The notes below the pieces were generated by a model that saw nothing but the letters and a program-made list of their open reading frames with translations, ran no database searches and was not told the DNA's origin. 19,793 nt of DNA, from NCBI GenBank assembly GCA_046155505.1, contig JBJXFK010000166.1, positions 1-19,793 on the forward strand, read 5' to 3'. Every line of letters starts with the position of its first letter. Position 1 is the first letter of the stretch. The translations under genes and the position numbers were made by a program. Shown here piece after piece: positions 6,279 through 13,570 of the stretch. This DNA comes from JBJXFK01 sp046155505. Its GTDB lineage: Bacteria; Planctomycetota; Phycisphaerae; UBA1845; Fen-1342.

Positions 6279-8225
6279 TCACGGCTTGGCGTTGCTTGTC
6301 GGCTGACTGGCAGCCTTCACTGGCGCGAGCAGCCAGTAATCGAGCACCGCGGGCCGGGTGCAGTTGACCGTAAGCTGATTCTCGCCCTTGGCGACGTCGA
6401 TTTCTCCAACGTCGAGTACGCCGTCGTTTGTGCGTTTGTATTCGACCGAGCCGACCAGTTTACCGGCGGCGGTCTTGACGACGATTCTCTCGAACGAGCG
6501 TTTCGGGTGCGTGCGCACGCGGAGCATGAACTTGCCCGCGGCAGGGGCGTCGAGCTTGATCGTCACCGCGTTCGTCGTCGAAATGCTGGCCGCTTTGTTG
6601 CCGGATAGCTCCACGTCGCCGAATTTCTGATCCAGCACGTTGCCCCAGCCTTCGCCGACGATGTTTCCTTCGACCTCGATCGCGCCGGCGATGCGCAGCC
6701 CCGGCGGACGTGCGCCGAGCGGCTTGGCGGTGGGCTTGACATCATGCTCGCCGGCGGGGGCGTACCAGTGCACGACGCCGCTGTAGTAGACGTCCTTGGC
6801 ATCGCCCGTTTGCTTGTCGGCAAAGTCGAGTCGAATCGAACGGTTGAACTCGATCGCATCGGGCAGCAGCCAGCGGAAGTATGAACTCTTGCCTTGCAGC
6901 TTCGCCAGCGTCGCGCCATGCAGCGCGCGGGCGTTGATCGCGGACGCTTCGCTAAGGCCGAAGAAGCCTTGCACATTGGTGCCGTTCATCGTGAGTTTGT
7001 CGTTGCCGTCGAGGCGAAGCGTGTGCGGGCCGCGACCCCACCACTCGAGCCGCGGGCAATCGACGCTGAGCGAGCAGCCGACGAGCCGCCCGCGCGATTC
7101 GAGGTCGAGCAGCGTGAATGCGCTTTCCTTCATCGCGATCGCGCTGGCGAATTTGGCTCGCAGCCGCATGGTGTCCGGCGCGAGCTCGCTGCGATCGGTG
7201 CGTACAAAAAAGCTGAGGCCGATCTTCGGCTTGTTGCGATTCTCGATTTCGATCTTGATGCCGTCGGCAAACGGGATCGGCAGGTACGAGTAGAACCACA
7301 GCCCCTGATTCTGATTGCTGGCCGGGTTGTCGAGTGCGAGCGCGGTGCCGGCGACGAGGCTGTCGCTGGCGTTGCGATCAAAGCCGCTGCCGAAGTAGTC
7401 GCAGAGCGGCACTTCGACATCGGGGGCCTTCTGCCCGTCGGTGTAGATGCGCAGCGTCACGTCGCGCAGAAAATAGGGATCTTTCGGCTCGCGATCGTCG
7501 GTGATGGCGACGTAAAACGCGCGGATCGTGCCGTGTGACTTGCCTTCCCAGGTGAGCTTTTCGTTCTGCTTGATCACGCCCTCTGCGCCGCCCGAGCCGG
7601 TCTTCACCCCGGCGACCAGCTTTTTTTCCTCGAAGCCGATTTTCATCACGTTTGCCACGCGACGAAGGGCATCGAGTGCGGCGTCAGACAAATCGGGCGT
7701 AAACGGTTCGACCTCGTTGCCCGGCGGCAACTTCACAAAGTCGATTTGATACGACGACGAATTGTCGCGCATCAAGATCGAGATGCGTTTGTTAAAGCCG
7801 ATGGGCAGGTAGCTGACGCCACCGCGTTTTTTGTGCGTGAGATAAGCGAACGGCTCGCCGAAGGGTTCGATTCCGCCGGCGAAGAGGTCGTCGAGCTTGC
7901 CTTCGATGGCGATCTTGCCGTCGATGATGATGCGGACGAGGCCGGTCGGCTCTTCGCACCAGATGCGGTTGATGATGCCGGGGCCGTCGAGTTCGCCGGC
8001 GATGTTCCAGCCGTCGCTCGTCTTGCCGCGGAAGCGTGATTTTTCGTCAGCACCGGCGAGGCCGGCGAAGAGGGCGGACTGTTCGCCGCGAAGTGGCGCG
8101 GCCAGGCGTTTGAGATCGATCATGCGGTCGAAGAGGTCGGCTTGCGTGGTTCTTGCTGACTGTGCGCGGGCACTAAGCGGTGCGACACCGAGCAGCAGCA
8201 ATAACGTAAGTGTGCGAAACGACAT
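6279..8225 (-). CDS. Secreted DUF2961 / GH172-type protein with C-terminal beta domain
   Basis: The 648-aa product has a signal peptide (MSFRTLTLLLLLGVAPLSARA, cut near residue 22). The body matches DUF2961. An early GPGIINRIW block with LVRIIIDGK lies near residues 80-110. A second module follows with DVTLRIYTDGQKAPDVEVPL, CDYFGSGFD, YSYLPIPFADGIKIEIENRN and the Phe-Phe-Val strand. DUF2961 founded glycoside hydrolase family GH172, which includes difructose-anhydride and D-arabinofuran-active enzymes with paired jelly-roll domains. A glycan-directed periplasmic or extracellular hydrolase is therefore likely, but the substrate is unknown. Residues about 520-640 form an additional beta-rich, carbohydrate-binding-like module (EVEGNIVGEGWGNVLDQKFG and on). 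The start is supported by GAGG 6 nt upstream of the ATG. The gene stands alone, with a foldback repeat just upstream. Confidence 0.8.
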   Translation of the reverse strand: MSFRTLTLLLLLGVAPLSARAQSARTTQADLFDRMIDLKRLAAPLRGEQSALFAGLAGADEKSRFRGKTSDGWNIAGELDGPGIINRIWCEEPTGLVRIIIDGKIAIEGKLDDLFAGGIEPFGEPFAYLTHKKRGGVSYLPIGFNKRISILMRDNSSSYQIDFVKLPPGNEVEPFTPDLSDAALDALRRVANVMKIGFEEKKLVAGVKTGSGGAEGVIKQNEKLTWEGKSHGTIRAFYVAITDDREPKDPYFLRDVTLRIYTDGQKAPDVEVPLCDYFGSGFDRNASDSLVAGTALALDNPASNQNQGLWFYSYLPIPFADGIKIEIENRNKPKIGLSFFVRTDRSELAPDTMRLRAKFASAIAMKESAFTLLDLESRGRLVGCSLSVDCPRLEWWGRGPHTLRLDGNDKLTMNGTNVQGFFGLSEASAINARALHGATLAKLQGKSSYFRWLLPDAIEFNRSIRLDFADKQTGDAKDVYYSGVVHWYAPAGEHDVKPTAKPLGARPPGLRIAGAIEVEGNIVGEGWGNVLDQKFGDVELSGNKAASISTTNAVTIKLDAPAAGKFMLRVRTHPKRSFERIVVKTAAGKLVGSVEYKRTNDGVLDVGEIDVAKGENQLTVNCTRPAVLDYWLLAPVKAASQPTSNAKP

Positions 8226-8279
8226 CGATCACCTCGTGGCGGCGCGCGTTGGGATGGCGGCCCGCTGGAGGCAGATCCT

Positions 8280-8394
8280 AATCCGAACCCGGAGCGCGAG
8301 CGACGGGGTGGTGCGCTGCGCAGAGACGTGCGCCACTTCGGCGAGCGGTTGCAGTGAGCACATTACCCCGCTCGCTTGCACTCGGGGTTCGGAT
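8280..8394. repeat. Foldback element, family A copy 1 (arms 8280-8309 and 8365-8394)
   Basis: The left arm begins AATCCGAACCCGGAGCGCGA and ends CGACGGGGT. The right arm begins ACCCCGCTCGCTTGC and ends CTCGGGGTTCGGAT. Reverse-complementing the right arm aligns it with the left over about 29 positions, with a few mismatches and one indel. The 55-bp interior holds a small stem (GCGCA, then TGCGC). It sits in the gap between two minus-strand genes. Related arms occur at 10672-10840 and 13518-13546. Confidence 0.85.
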
Positions 8395-8403
8395 GCGCGT
8401 TCT

Positions 8404-9465
8404 TTAGACGTTGAACTTGATCGTCATGATGTCGCCATCCTGCACCACATACGGCTTCGGCTCCTGGCGGACCTTGTTCTGCGCCTTGGCGTCGCGCATG
8501 TTGCCCGCTGCTTTCAGGTCTTCGTACGCGACCGTCTCAGCGCGAATGAATCCGCGGGCGAGATCGCTGTGGATTTTGCCGGCAGCCTCGACTGCCGTGA
8601 AGCCCTTGGGAATCGGCCACGAGCGCACTTCTTCCTCGCCCGCAGTCAAAAACACATGCATGCCCAGCGCGTTGAAGCAAGCCCGGATCACACGATCGCG
8701 GGCACCCTCGCTCAGGCCATAACCCGCAGCCATTTCTTTGCGGTCCGCCGGGTCGAGCTGAATCAAATCAGCTTCCAGCGTCGCACACATCGACAGCGTC
8801 GCCAGCGCATGCTCATCCTCGAACGCCGGCGGCTTGGCCGCGTCGGCCTCGCCCACGTTGATCACAACCACCACCGTCTTCTGCGTCGTGAAGCCGAAAC
8901 TTCGCAGAAGTTTTTCTTCCTCGCCGGGCGAGACGACGCCGCTGAGCGGTTTCAACGACTCGAGCGCCTCGCGGCAGCGCTTCAGCAGCGCCAGTTCGCG
9001 TTTCTGATGATCAACGTCCTTGGTCGGCTTGGTAATCGCCTTTTCCAGCGTCTCGACCCGCTTGTCGCAGATCATCATGTCGGCCAGCAGCATCTCGTCG
9101 CGCAGATTTTGCAGGTCGCGCAGCGGATTCACGCCGCCCTTCGGCGTGGGCACCGCGTCTGACTCAAACGCACGCACGCAGATCAACATCGCATCCGCCT
9201 GACGTAAAGTCGGCAGATGTTTCGTGAGTCCGGCCGAGTCCGTGTCGCCTTCCGCCGAGCCGGGGAGGTCGACGAAGTCCATGGTCGGTTCGGTGCGTTT
9301 CTTGGGCTTGTAAAGCTCTTCCAGCCAATCGAGGCGTGGCTCCGGGATCTTGACCGCCGCGAGGTTTTCCTCGGCGGCGTTCAGGTGGTCGCGGGTCAAA
9401 CCCGATAAAGCGGTAAAGAGTGTGGTCTTGCCTGAGTATGGCAAGCCGACGATCGCAACTCGCAT
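8404..9465 (-). CDS. YchF/OLA1-like P-loop NTPase (divergent, TGS-type C-terminus)
   Basis: This is a 353-aa protein of the Obg-related YchF/OLA1 family, cytoplasmic ribosome-associated ATPases. G1 is GLPYSGKTT at residues 7-15. The position equivalent to the G4 NKxD motif is N-V-G-E, the NxxE form that favours ATP over GTP in YchF. The C-terminus ends PYVVQDGDIMTIKFNV, the TGS/DUF933 signature seen in YchF (usually YVVQDGDI..FRFNV). Two points differ from standard YchF: the P-loop usually reads GLPNVGKST, and the G3 region usually reads DIAGLVKGAS but here is VDLPGSAEGDTDSAGL. It may therefore be a divergent paralogue rather than the housekeeping YchF. The ATG at 9465 has an AGGG sequence upstream. 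It is transcribed away from the lipoprotein gene at 9664. Confidence 0.88.
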   Translation of the reverse strand: MRVAIVGLPYSGKTTLFTALSGLTRDHLNAAEENLAAVKIPEPRLDWLEELYKPKKRTEPTMDFVDLPGSAEGDTDSAGLTKHLPTLRQADAMLICVRAFESDAVPTPKGGVNPLRDLQNLRDEMLLADMMICDKRVETLEKAITKPTKDVDHQKRELALLKRCREALESLKPLSGVVSPGEEEKLLRSFGFTTQKTVVVVINVGEADAAKPPAFEDEHALATLSMCATLEADLIQLDPADRKEMAAGYGLSEGARDRVIRACFNALGMHVFLTAGEEEVRSWPIPKGFTAVEAAGKIHSDLARGFIRAETVAYEDLKAAGNMRDAKAQNKVRQEPKPYVVQDGDIMTIKFNV

Positions 9466-9550
9466 CGTCCGACCCTGCTCTCTAGTGTTCGGTTCGGTTT
9501 TTTGAAGGCCAGGCGGGCGTCAACAGTGACCTCCGCGGCCGGGGTGCCCG

Positions 9551-9578
9551 TTGCCGGTCACCTCGGACCGCGTATAGT
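9551..9578 (+). promoter_or_regulatory. Possible sigma-70-type promoter for the 9664 lipoprotein gene
   Basis: TTGCCG (9551-9556) and TATAGT (9573-9578) are separated by 16 bp, in the gap between divergent genes, 85 bp before the ATG at 9664. They match the consensus hexamers at 4/6 and 5/6. The call rests on pattern only. Confidence 0.35.
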
Positions 9579-9663
9579 AGCTGAGGGCGCTCGGCGGCAC
9601 TATCGCCGCTGGGCGGGATTTTGAACCGATCACGGAGCCGCGCGATCGTCGCGGGATTGAGTT

Positions 9664-10188
9664 ATGTACGTTCGAGCCATGCAGGGACTGATGCTCGGCG
9701 CTGCGATGATCGCGGCGGGCTGCGGGCTGGAAGAATCGCCGTTTTCGATCGGTGTGAATCAGACGCAGGTGAATCGCATCCGCACCGACGCGACGACGAC
9801 CGGGCAGGAAAAGCGCGAGGCATTGCGGGCGCTGGGCATTGACGATCTGACCATCAACGCGATCTTGCGCGACACGCGCACGGCGAACCAGTTCGGCGGC
9901 GACTTGCGCACGGCTTTCAACAAAGTCGTTGGCGGGACGCTCAGTGAAATGACGCCTGACGAAGTGCAGATTTACGGCGATGCGACGGCGGTGACGACAT
10001 TCTCCGACTCGCAGGCCCAGACGATTCTCGATTTTTTCGTGGACGCGGCGATCGATACGCGTGACGATTTGGAGCAGGTGCTGGACGACGACCAGATCGC
10101 GCTGCCGTCGACGATCAACGAAGACAATTTGCGGGGCACGTTCGTGACGTTTGATCCGAACGACCTCATTGACGATTTACCACAGTAG
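9664..10188 (+). CDS. Predicted lipoprotein, unknown function (paralogue of next gene)
   Basis: The 174-aa product has a short lipoprotein signal: MYVRAMQGLMLGAAMIAAGC, lipobox I-A-A-G-C with Cys20. The ATG at 9664 was chosen over 9679 because it supplies the basic n-region Arg and has GGGA 7 nt upstream. The mature protein is acidic and helical. Residues about 92-156 (GTLSEMTPDEVQIYGDA, FSDSQAQTILDFFVDAAI, DTRDDLEQVLDD) align in order with the next gene's product, which suggests an old tandem duplication. No family is recognised. Lipidation would place it in a membrane facing the periplasm. Confidence 0.75.
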   Translation: MYVRAMQGLMLGAAMIAAGCGLEESPFSIGVNQTQVNRIRTDATTTGQEKREALRALGIDDLTINAILRDTRTANQFGGDLRTAFNKVVGGTLSEMTPDEVQIYGDATAVTTFSDSQAQTILDFFVDAAIDTRDDLEQVLDDDQIALPSTINEDNLRGTFVTFDPNDLIDDLPQ

Positions 10189-10190
10189 CC

Positions 10191-10215
10191 GCAAACCGCG
10201 AGGCGCGGGGTTCGC
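10191..10215 (+). other. Short hairpin between the two lipoprotein genes
   Basis: GCAAACCGCG and CGCGGGGTTCGC form an imperfect stem around AGG, starting 2 nt after the stop at 10188. It lacks a T-run, so it might stabilise the upstream mRNA end or be incidental. Confidence 0.3.
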
Positions 10216-10291
10216 GTGTCGGTTGGGTGCGGCGAGAATTTGCGCGACGCGCAGTGCGAAAGCCGGCGTCCGCCGACAGGAGCAATGCACT

Positions 10292-10642
10292 ATGAACCGA
10301 CGCATTTGGACGGCGCTGGCGGTAACCGCATCGATGACGCTGGCACTGGGTGGCTGCGCGCTGGGCGACACGCTGAGCGCGGTGACCAAAATCCTCAACA
10401 GCCAGCTCAGCACGCTCTCGACCAGCGAGATCATCGCGCTGGCCGCTCTGGCCGACACGGTTTCGCCTGATTTCGCTGGCCTGAGCGAGGACGATGCGGC
10501 GATCATCAGCGAGTTCCTGACCGAGAACGACCTGAACTCGATCAGCGATGTTGAAAACGCGCTCAATAATCCGGGCGAGCTTGTGATTCCGGAAGGTTTG
10601 GAAGAACTGCTCGAAGGCATTAAGCAGCAGGCGGGCGCGTAA
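10292..10642 (+). CDS. Small predicted lipoprotein, unknown function (paralogue of previous gene)
   Basis: The open frame starts at 10151, but the ATG at 10292 has AGGAG 9 nt upstream and gives an intact lipoprotein signal (MNRRIWTALAVTASMTLALG, then G-C with Cys22). The product is 116 aa. The mature part is helical and acidic: STLSTSEIIALAALADTV, LSEDDAAIISEFLTENDL, SISDVENALNNPGELVIPEG. These blocks line up in order with residues about 92-156 of the preceding gene's product. It lies 103 bp downstream on the same strand and is likely part of the same transcript. It lacks the roughly 70-residue N-terminal region present in the larger paralogue. No family or function is recognised. Leu/Asp-rich amphipathic helices suggest protein interaction. 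Confidence 0.75.
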   Translation: MNRRIWTALAVTASMTLALGGCALGDTLSAVTKILNSQLSTLSTSEIIALAALADTVSPDFAGLSEDDAAIISEFLTENDLNSISDVENALNNPGELVIPEGLEELLEGIKQQAGA

Positions 10643-10671
10643 GCGAGCAATCGCAGCGCACCGGTCCGACA

Positions 10672-10840
10672 AATCCGAACCCGGAGCGCAAGCGACGGGG
10701 TAGCACGCTCAGAGTAACGAGTAACGAGTAGCGAATCGCGAGTATCGAGTTGAAGCGGGGTGCCCGCATGACAACTCGATACTCGTTACTTTTTACACTC
10801 CCGCGGCTTATCCCACTCGCTCGCGCTCGGGGTTCGGATT
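10672..10840. repeat. Foldback element, family A copy 2 (arms 10672-10701 and 10813-10840)
   Basis: The left arm starts AATCCGAACCCGGAGCGCAA and the right arm ends GCTCGGGGTTCGGATT. The arms pair over about 28 bp with few mismatches and are near-identical to the arms at 8280-8394. The interior is different and longer (about 110 bp) and holds a second inverted repeat made of 7-bp units. Confidence 0.88.
10712..10790. repeat. Nested heptamer inverted repeat inside family A copy 2
   Basis: Positions 10712-10753 read as six 7-bp units (GAGTAAC, GAGTAAC, GAGTAGC, GAATCGC, GAGTATC, GAGTTGA). The complementary units are at 10774-10790 (AACTCGATACTCGTTAC). CGAGTATCGAGTTG pairs perfectly with CAACTCGATACTCG, and the loop holds a further perfect stem GCGGG-gtg-CCCGC. 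Confidence 0.85.
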
Positions 10841-10925
10841 GTTCCCTGTCACACTTCCGAAAAAAAGTGTGTCGGGACTACAAATTGTCCGTCCATCCCG
10901 CGTTTCATGTCGTATGATTCAATCA

Positions 10926-10946
10926 GCCGAAGTGTGTTGCTTCGGC
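10926..10946 (+). other. Perfect hairpin GCCGAAG-tgtgttg-CTTCGGC
   Basis: Seven-base arms and a 7-base loop lie 175 bp before the ATG at 11121. No T-run follows. It could be part of a leader or an upstream transcript end. Confidence 0.4.
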
Positions 10947-11120
10947 CTGCACGCCGGTCGGTCGGGTAATTAGCCATATTTTGATTCATACTTTCGTGCT
11001 TCGTCGCTCTCCGACGCGCGTGTGATTGGTTTCACGCAAACCTGGCGCAGTTGCCGCTTTCGCGGATTCTGCGTCACGTCGGGCCTTCGTTTGCCCGGCG
11101 ACGCGCGGAGGTATGTTCCC

Positions 11121-12587
11121 ATGTTGAGTCTGAGAGTCCTGGTCTCTCGCGCAGCCCTCGCGGGCTGGGCGGTGGGCAGTGCTGCGCCCACGCTGCTGCA
11201 TGGCGGGCAGTGCGAACTGGTGCAACTTTCGTCCTACGGTTTGGCGGGCACGGACTGTGCCGTGCGCGGCGTAGGCACCTGGGATCCCGATGGGGATGGT
11301 CCTTTGCCCCAGAACCTGATTGCGATCGGTTGGTTCAGTCAAGCCGGTGCCGCGCTGTGTCACTCAATCGCAATGTTCGACGGAACCGCTTGGCACCCGC
11401 TTGGGTCGGGCGTCGGCTCGCCAGGCTCCGCCCACATAAACGCTGCGACGGAGTTCGGCGGAGAGTTAGTGGTCGGGGGTTCGTTTGACGTGATCGGCGG
11501 TGTCGCGGCGCGCGGCGTGGCGCGCTGGAACGGCTCGACTTGGCTCCCGATGGGCTCCCAGTTGCGATGGGCGGGCAGCTTCGCGCAGCGCGAAAGGCAA
11601 CTCTTCGTTGCGGGCAACCTCGACGGAACCAGCACCGGCTCGACCGTCGTGCGGTGGGACGGTTCCCAATGGTCTGCGATTGCGCCTGCGATCACCACAA
11701 CGGGCATTCTCACGGCTGACGACGCCGACAATCTGCTCGTCGCCGGTTCACTTTCGCTCGACGGCTCCCCGTTCCAGCGCCGCGTGGCTCGCTGGGACGG
11801 CTCGACGTGGACGCTTCTTGGCGGGTCGTTCGACGCCGAGATTTACAGCGTGATCGCGCGCGGAGGTGAAATTTTCGTCGGCGGACAGTTTCAAAACATC
11901 GACGGGCAACCTGCTCGCTACCTCGCGCGGTGGGATGGTGCCATTTGGCACGCCGTCACCGAGTCGATTGACGGGTTGGTTCTCGCGCTCGAGACACATG
12001 GGAATGACGTGTTGCTTGGCGGGTTATTTCGCAACGTCGGCGGCGTGCCCGCCAATCGAATTGCCCGATGGGACGGTACGACATTTCATCCGCTGGCGAT
12101 CGGACTCGACTTCGGAACTCATAGATATTGCTCCACGATGACCGAGTTCCGCGGCGCACTCGTTGCCGCAGGAAGCTTCGGACAGGCCGGCGACAAACCA
12201 GTCGCGCACATCGCACAGTGGAGCGGGACCGATTGGTCGCAGATCGGCGGCGAAATCGGCCTCGCTGGATTACCAACTCAGACCGAGGATATCTACGTCG
12301 ATGTCGTCGGGGAATATCGAGGTGACGTCGTGATCGGTGGCGTACTACACTTTGCCGCCGGATCGCGCAACATCGCTCGCCGTAGCGCGGACGGATGGGC
12401 TGGGTTGGGATCGGGAGTCCAGTTTGACGTACTTGCTCTCGCGGAAACGCCGCAAGGCCTGCTTGCGGGTGGTTACAGCTCGCCGAACATACCCGGTCCG
12501 CTCGCCCACCCGCTCGCGCTTTGGAACGGTCAGAGTTGGGAACCGATCGGGCTCGGCTCGTTTCAGAGTCGCGTTGTGATTTTTTGA
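11121..12587 (+). CDS. Secreted 'ARWDGSTW' repeat protein, N-terminal part (frameshifted)
   Basis: This is the 488-aa first part of a gene that continues in another frame from 12580. The ATG at 11121 follows GGAGG by 9 nt and starts a signal peptide (MLSLRVLVSRAALAGWAVGS, cut before HGGQC or nearby). The rest is about nine units of roughly 50 aa, each with an [AV]RW[DN]G..W..[LIM] strand followed by a hydrophobic strand and a GG.F turn (for example VARWNGSTWLPMG, ARWDGSTWTLLGG, ARWDGTTFHPL). This is a beta-propeller-like or Kelch-like repeat architecture common in secreted planctomycete proteins. The reading frame ends at TGA 12585-12587 inside a T6 run, in mid-unit (the strand ends VVIF). 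Function is unknown, but an extracytoplasmic adhesion or surface role is plausible. Confidence 0.8.
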   Translation: MLSLRVLVSRAALAGWAVGSAAPTLLHGGQCELVQLSSYGLAGTDCAVRGVGTWDPDGDGPLPQNLIAIGWFSQAGAALCHSIAMFDGTAWHPLGSGVGSPGSAHINAATEFGGELVVGGSFDVIGGVAARGVARWNGSTWLPMGSQLRWAGSFAQRERQLFVAGNLDGTSTGSTVVRWDGSQWSAIAPAITTTGILTADDADNLLVAGSLSLDGSPFQRRVARWDGSTWTLLGGSFDAEIYSVIARGGEIFVGGQFQNIDGQPARYLARWDGAIWHAVTESIDGLVLALETHGNDVLLGGLFRNVGGVPANRIARWDGTTFHPLAIGLDFGTHRYCSTMTEFRGALVAAGSFGQAGDKPVAHIAQWSGTDWSQIGGEIGLAGLPTQTEDIYVDVVGEYRGDVVIGGVLHFAAGSRNIARRSADGWAGLGSGVQFDVLALAETPQGLLAGGYSSPNIPGPLAHPLALWNGQSWEPIGLGSFQSRVVIF

Positions 12588-13455
12588 CGTCGCGGAGTTC
12601 CACGGTGAGTTCATTATCGCCGGCGACTTGCGCAACGGCACCGACATCGGCGAGGGCAACGTCCGTCGCTGGAATGGCACAGAGTGGCTCGCACTCGGGC
12701 CTCCGACAGCATCAGTCGTGCGTGAGGTGCTCGTCCATCAAGGTGAACTAATCGCCGGCGGGCACTTTGTCGGAGCCTCGGGCGAGGAAATTCGCGGCAT
12801 CGCCAAGTGGAACGGAACTCACTGGTCACCAATCGGCAACTCCAACGACGTACCGATGACCGTCAATTGTCTTGCGATCTACAACGGCCAGCTTCATGCG
12901 AGCGGGACGTTCAATTTTGGTGACGGCGCGACTCGATATGTCGCCCGCTTAGATGGCGAGACCTGGCACCCCATAGCCGCGGGGCTCAATCCAAATGCAA
13001 TGATCGAGTCCATCATCGCGTTCGGCGGCGATTTGTTCGTCGGGGGGCGTTTCGGGCGAGTCAATGGCCAGTGGTCGCCGGGAATCGCCCGCTGGAGCCC
13101 TTCCGACCACGAGTGGCGCGCCATGCGCGTCAGCGGAGACGACACTGACCGCTACCGCTTTCTGCACCTGGGTGTCGTCGATGGTGAAATGCTCGCTGCG
13201 GGCGACGCAATAGGCATGTCTGGCGACCGATACGGCCCCATCGTCGCCCGTTGGACCTGCCAGCCGCCGCGACCTTGCCCCGGCGACCTGAACGGCAACA
13301 GCGACGTGGACATCGCCGATCTAGCGCTGCTGTCGAGTCACTTCGGCGAGCAAGCCGCGACCGGTACGCAGGTGGCCGACATCGACGGCGACGATGCGGT
13401 CACACTCGCCGATCTCGCGCTGCTGCTGCGAGATTTCGGCGCGGCGTGTGAATGA
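12580..13455 (+). CDS. Secreted repeat protein, C-terminal part with dockerin-like calcium loops
   Basis: This frame opens at 12580, directly after a TGA at 12577-12579. It has no proper start; the first possible one is TTG at 12628 without a Shine-Dalgarno. It resumes the interrupted unit as FDVAEFHGEFIIAGDL, then NVRRWNGTEWLALG, and continues with about five more units (AKWNGTHWSPIG, ARLDGETWHPIA, and so on). The last about 60 residues are a paired EF-hand/dockerin-like module: DLNGNSDVDIADLALL and DIDGDDAVTLADLALLL, each followed by a [HD]FG turn, ending ACE. Such loops bind calcium and often mediate anchoring. With the 11121-12587 part it would form one protein of about 777 aa if one T is bypassed. 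A stable hairpin follows the stop. Confidence 0.78.
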   Translation, partial: FFDVAEFHGEFIIAGDLRNGTDIGEGNVRRWNGTEWLALGPPTASVVREVLVHQGELIAGGHFVGASGEEIRGIAKWNGTHWSPIGNSNDVPMTVNCLAIYNGQLHASGTFNFGDGATRYVARLDGETWHPIAAGLNPNAMIESIIAFGGDLFVGGRFGRVNGQWSPGIARWSPSDHEWRAMRVSGDDTDRYRFLHLGVVDGEMLAAGDAIGMSGDRYGPIVARWTCQPPRPCPGDLNGNSDVDIADLALLSSHFGEQAATGTQVADIDGDDAVTLADLALLLRDFGAACE

Positions 13456-13469
13456 CGGGAGCATACGCT

Positions 13470-13509
13470 GACGCGGGCGACGCTCTCTGAATCGAGCGCC
13501 GCCCGCGTC
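13470..13509 (+). terminator. Strong hairpin after the repeat-protein gene (no T-run)
   Basis: Arms GACGCGGGCGACGCTC (13470-13485) and GAGCGCCGCCCGCGTC (13494-13509) pair at 15 of 16 positions around an 8-base loop, 14 nt after the stop at 13455. No T-tract follows, so it may stabilise the mRNA 3' end or act as a non-canonical terminator. Confidence 0.5.
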
Positions 13510-13517
13510 GGAACATC

Positions 13518-13546
13518 ACCGCACTCGCTCGCGCTCGGGGTTCGGA
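13518..13546. repeat. Family A repeat, solo right arm
   Basis: ACCGCACTCGCTCGC followed by GCTCGGGGTTCGGA matches the right arms at 8365-8394 and 10813-10840. No left arm is seen upstream within 80 bp. Confidence 0.8.
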
Positions 13547-13570
13547 GTGTGATGCACGCTGCGCGTGCTG

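Larger units (their letters stand above)
10643..11120. other. 478-bp gene-free gap with foldback repeat and hairpins
   Basis: This gap holds the family A foldback element (10672-10840) with a nested heptamer cruciform. It also holds a 7-bp stem CACACTT/AAGTGTG (10850-10871) with an A-rich loop and a perfect GCCGAAG/CTTCGGC stem (10926-10946). The rest, about 10947-11106, should carry the promoter and leader of the 11121 gene, but no convincing -35/-10 pair is visible. The antisense frames here look spurious. Confidence 0.6.

Noticed and set aside
7897..9162. 421-aa open frame on the plus strand
   Set aside because: It runs antisense across the DUF2961 gene start and the YchF-like gene and crosses the foldback repeat; it has no motifs.
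10672..10840. Possible CRISPR array
   Set aside because: The repeats are inverted pairs and contiguous 7-bp units. There are no regularly spaced direct repeats with unique spacers and no cas genes.
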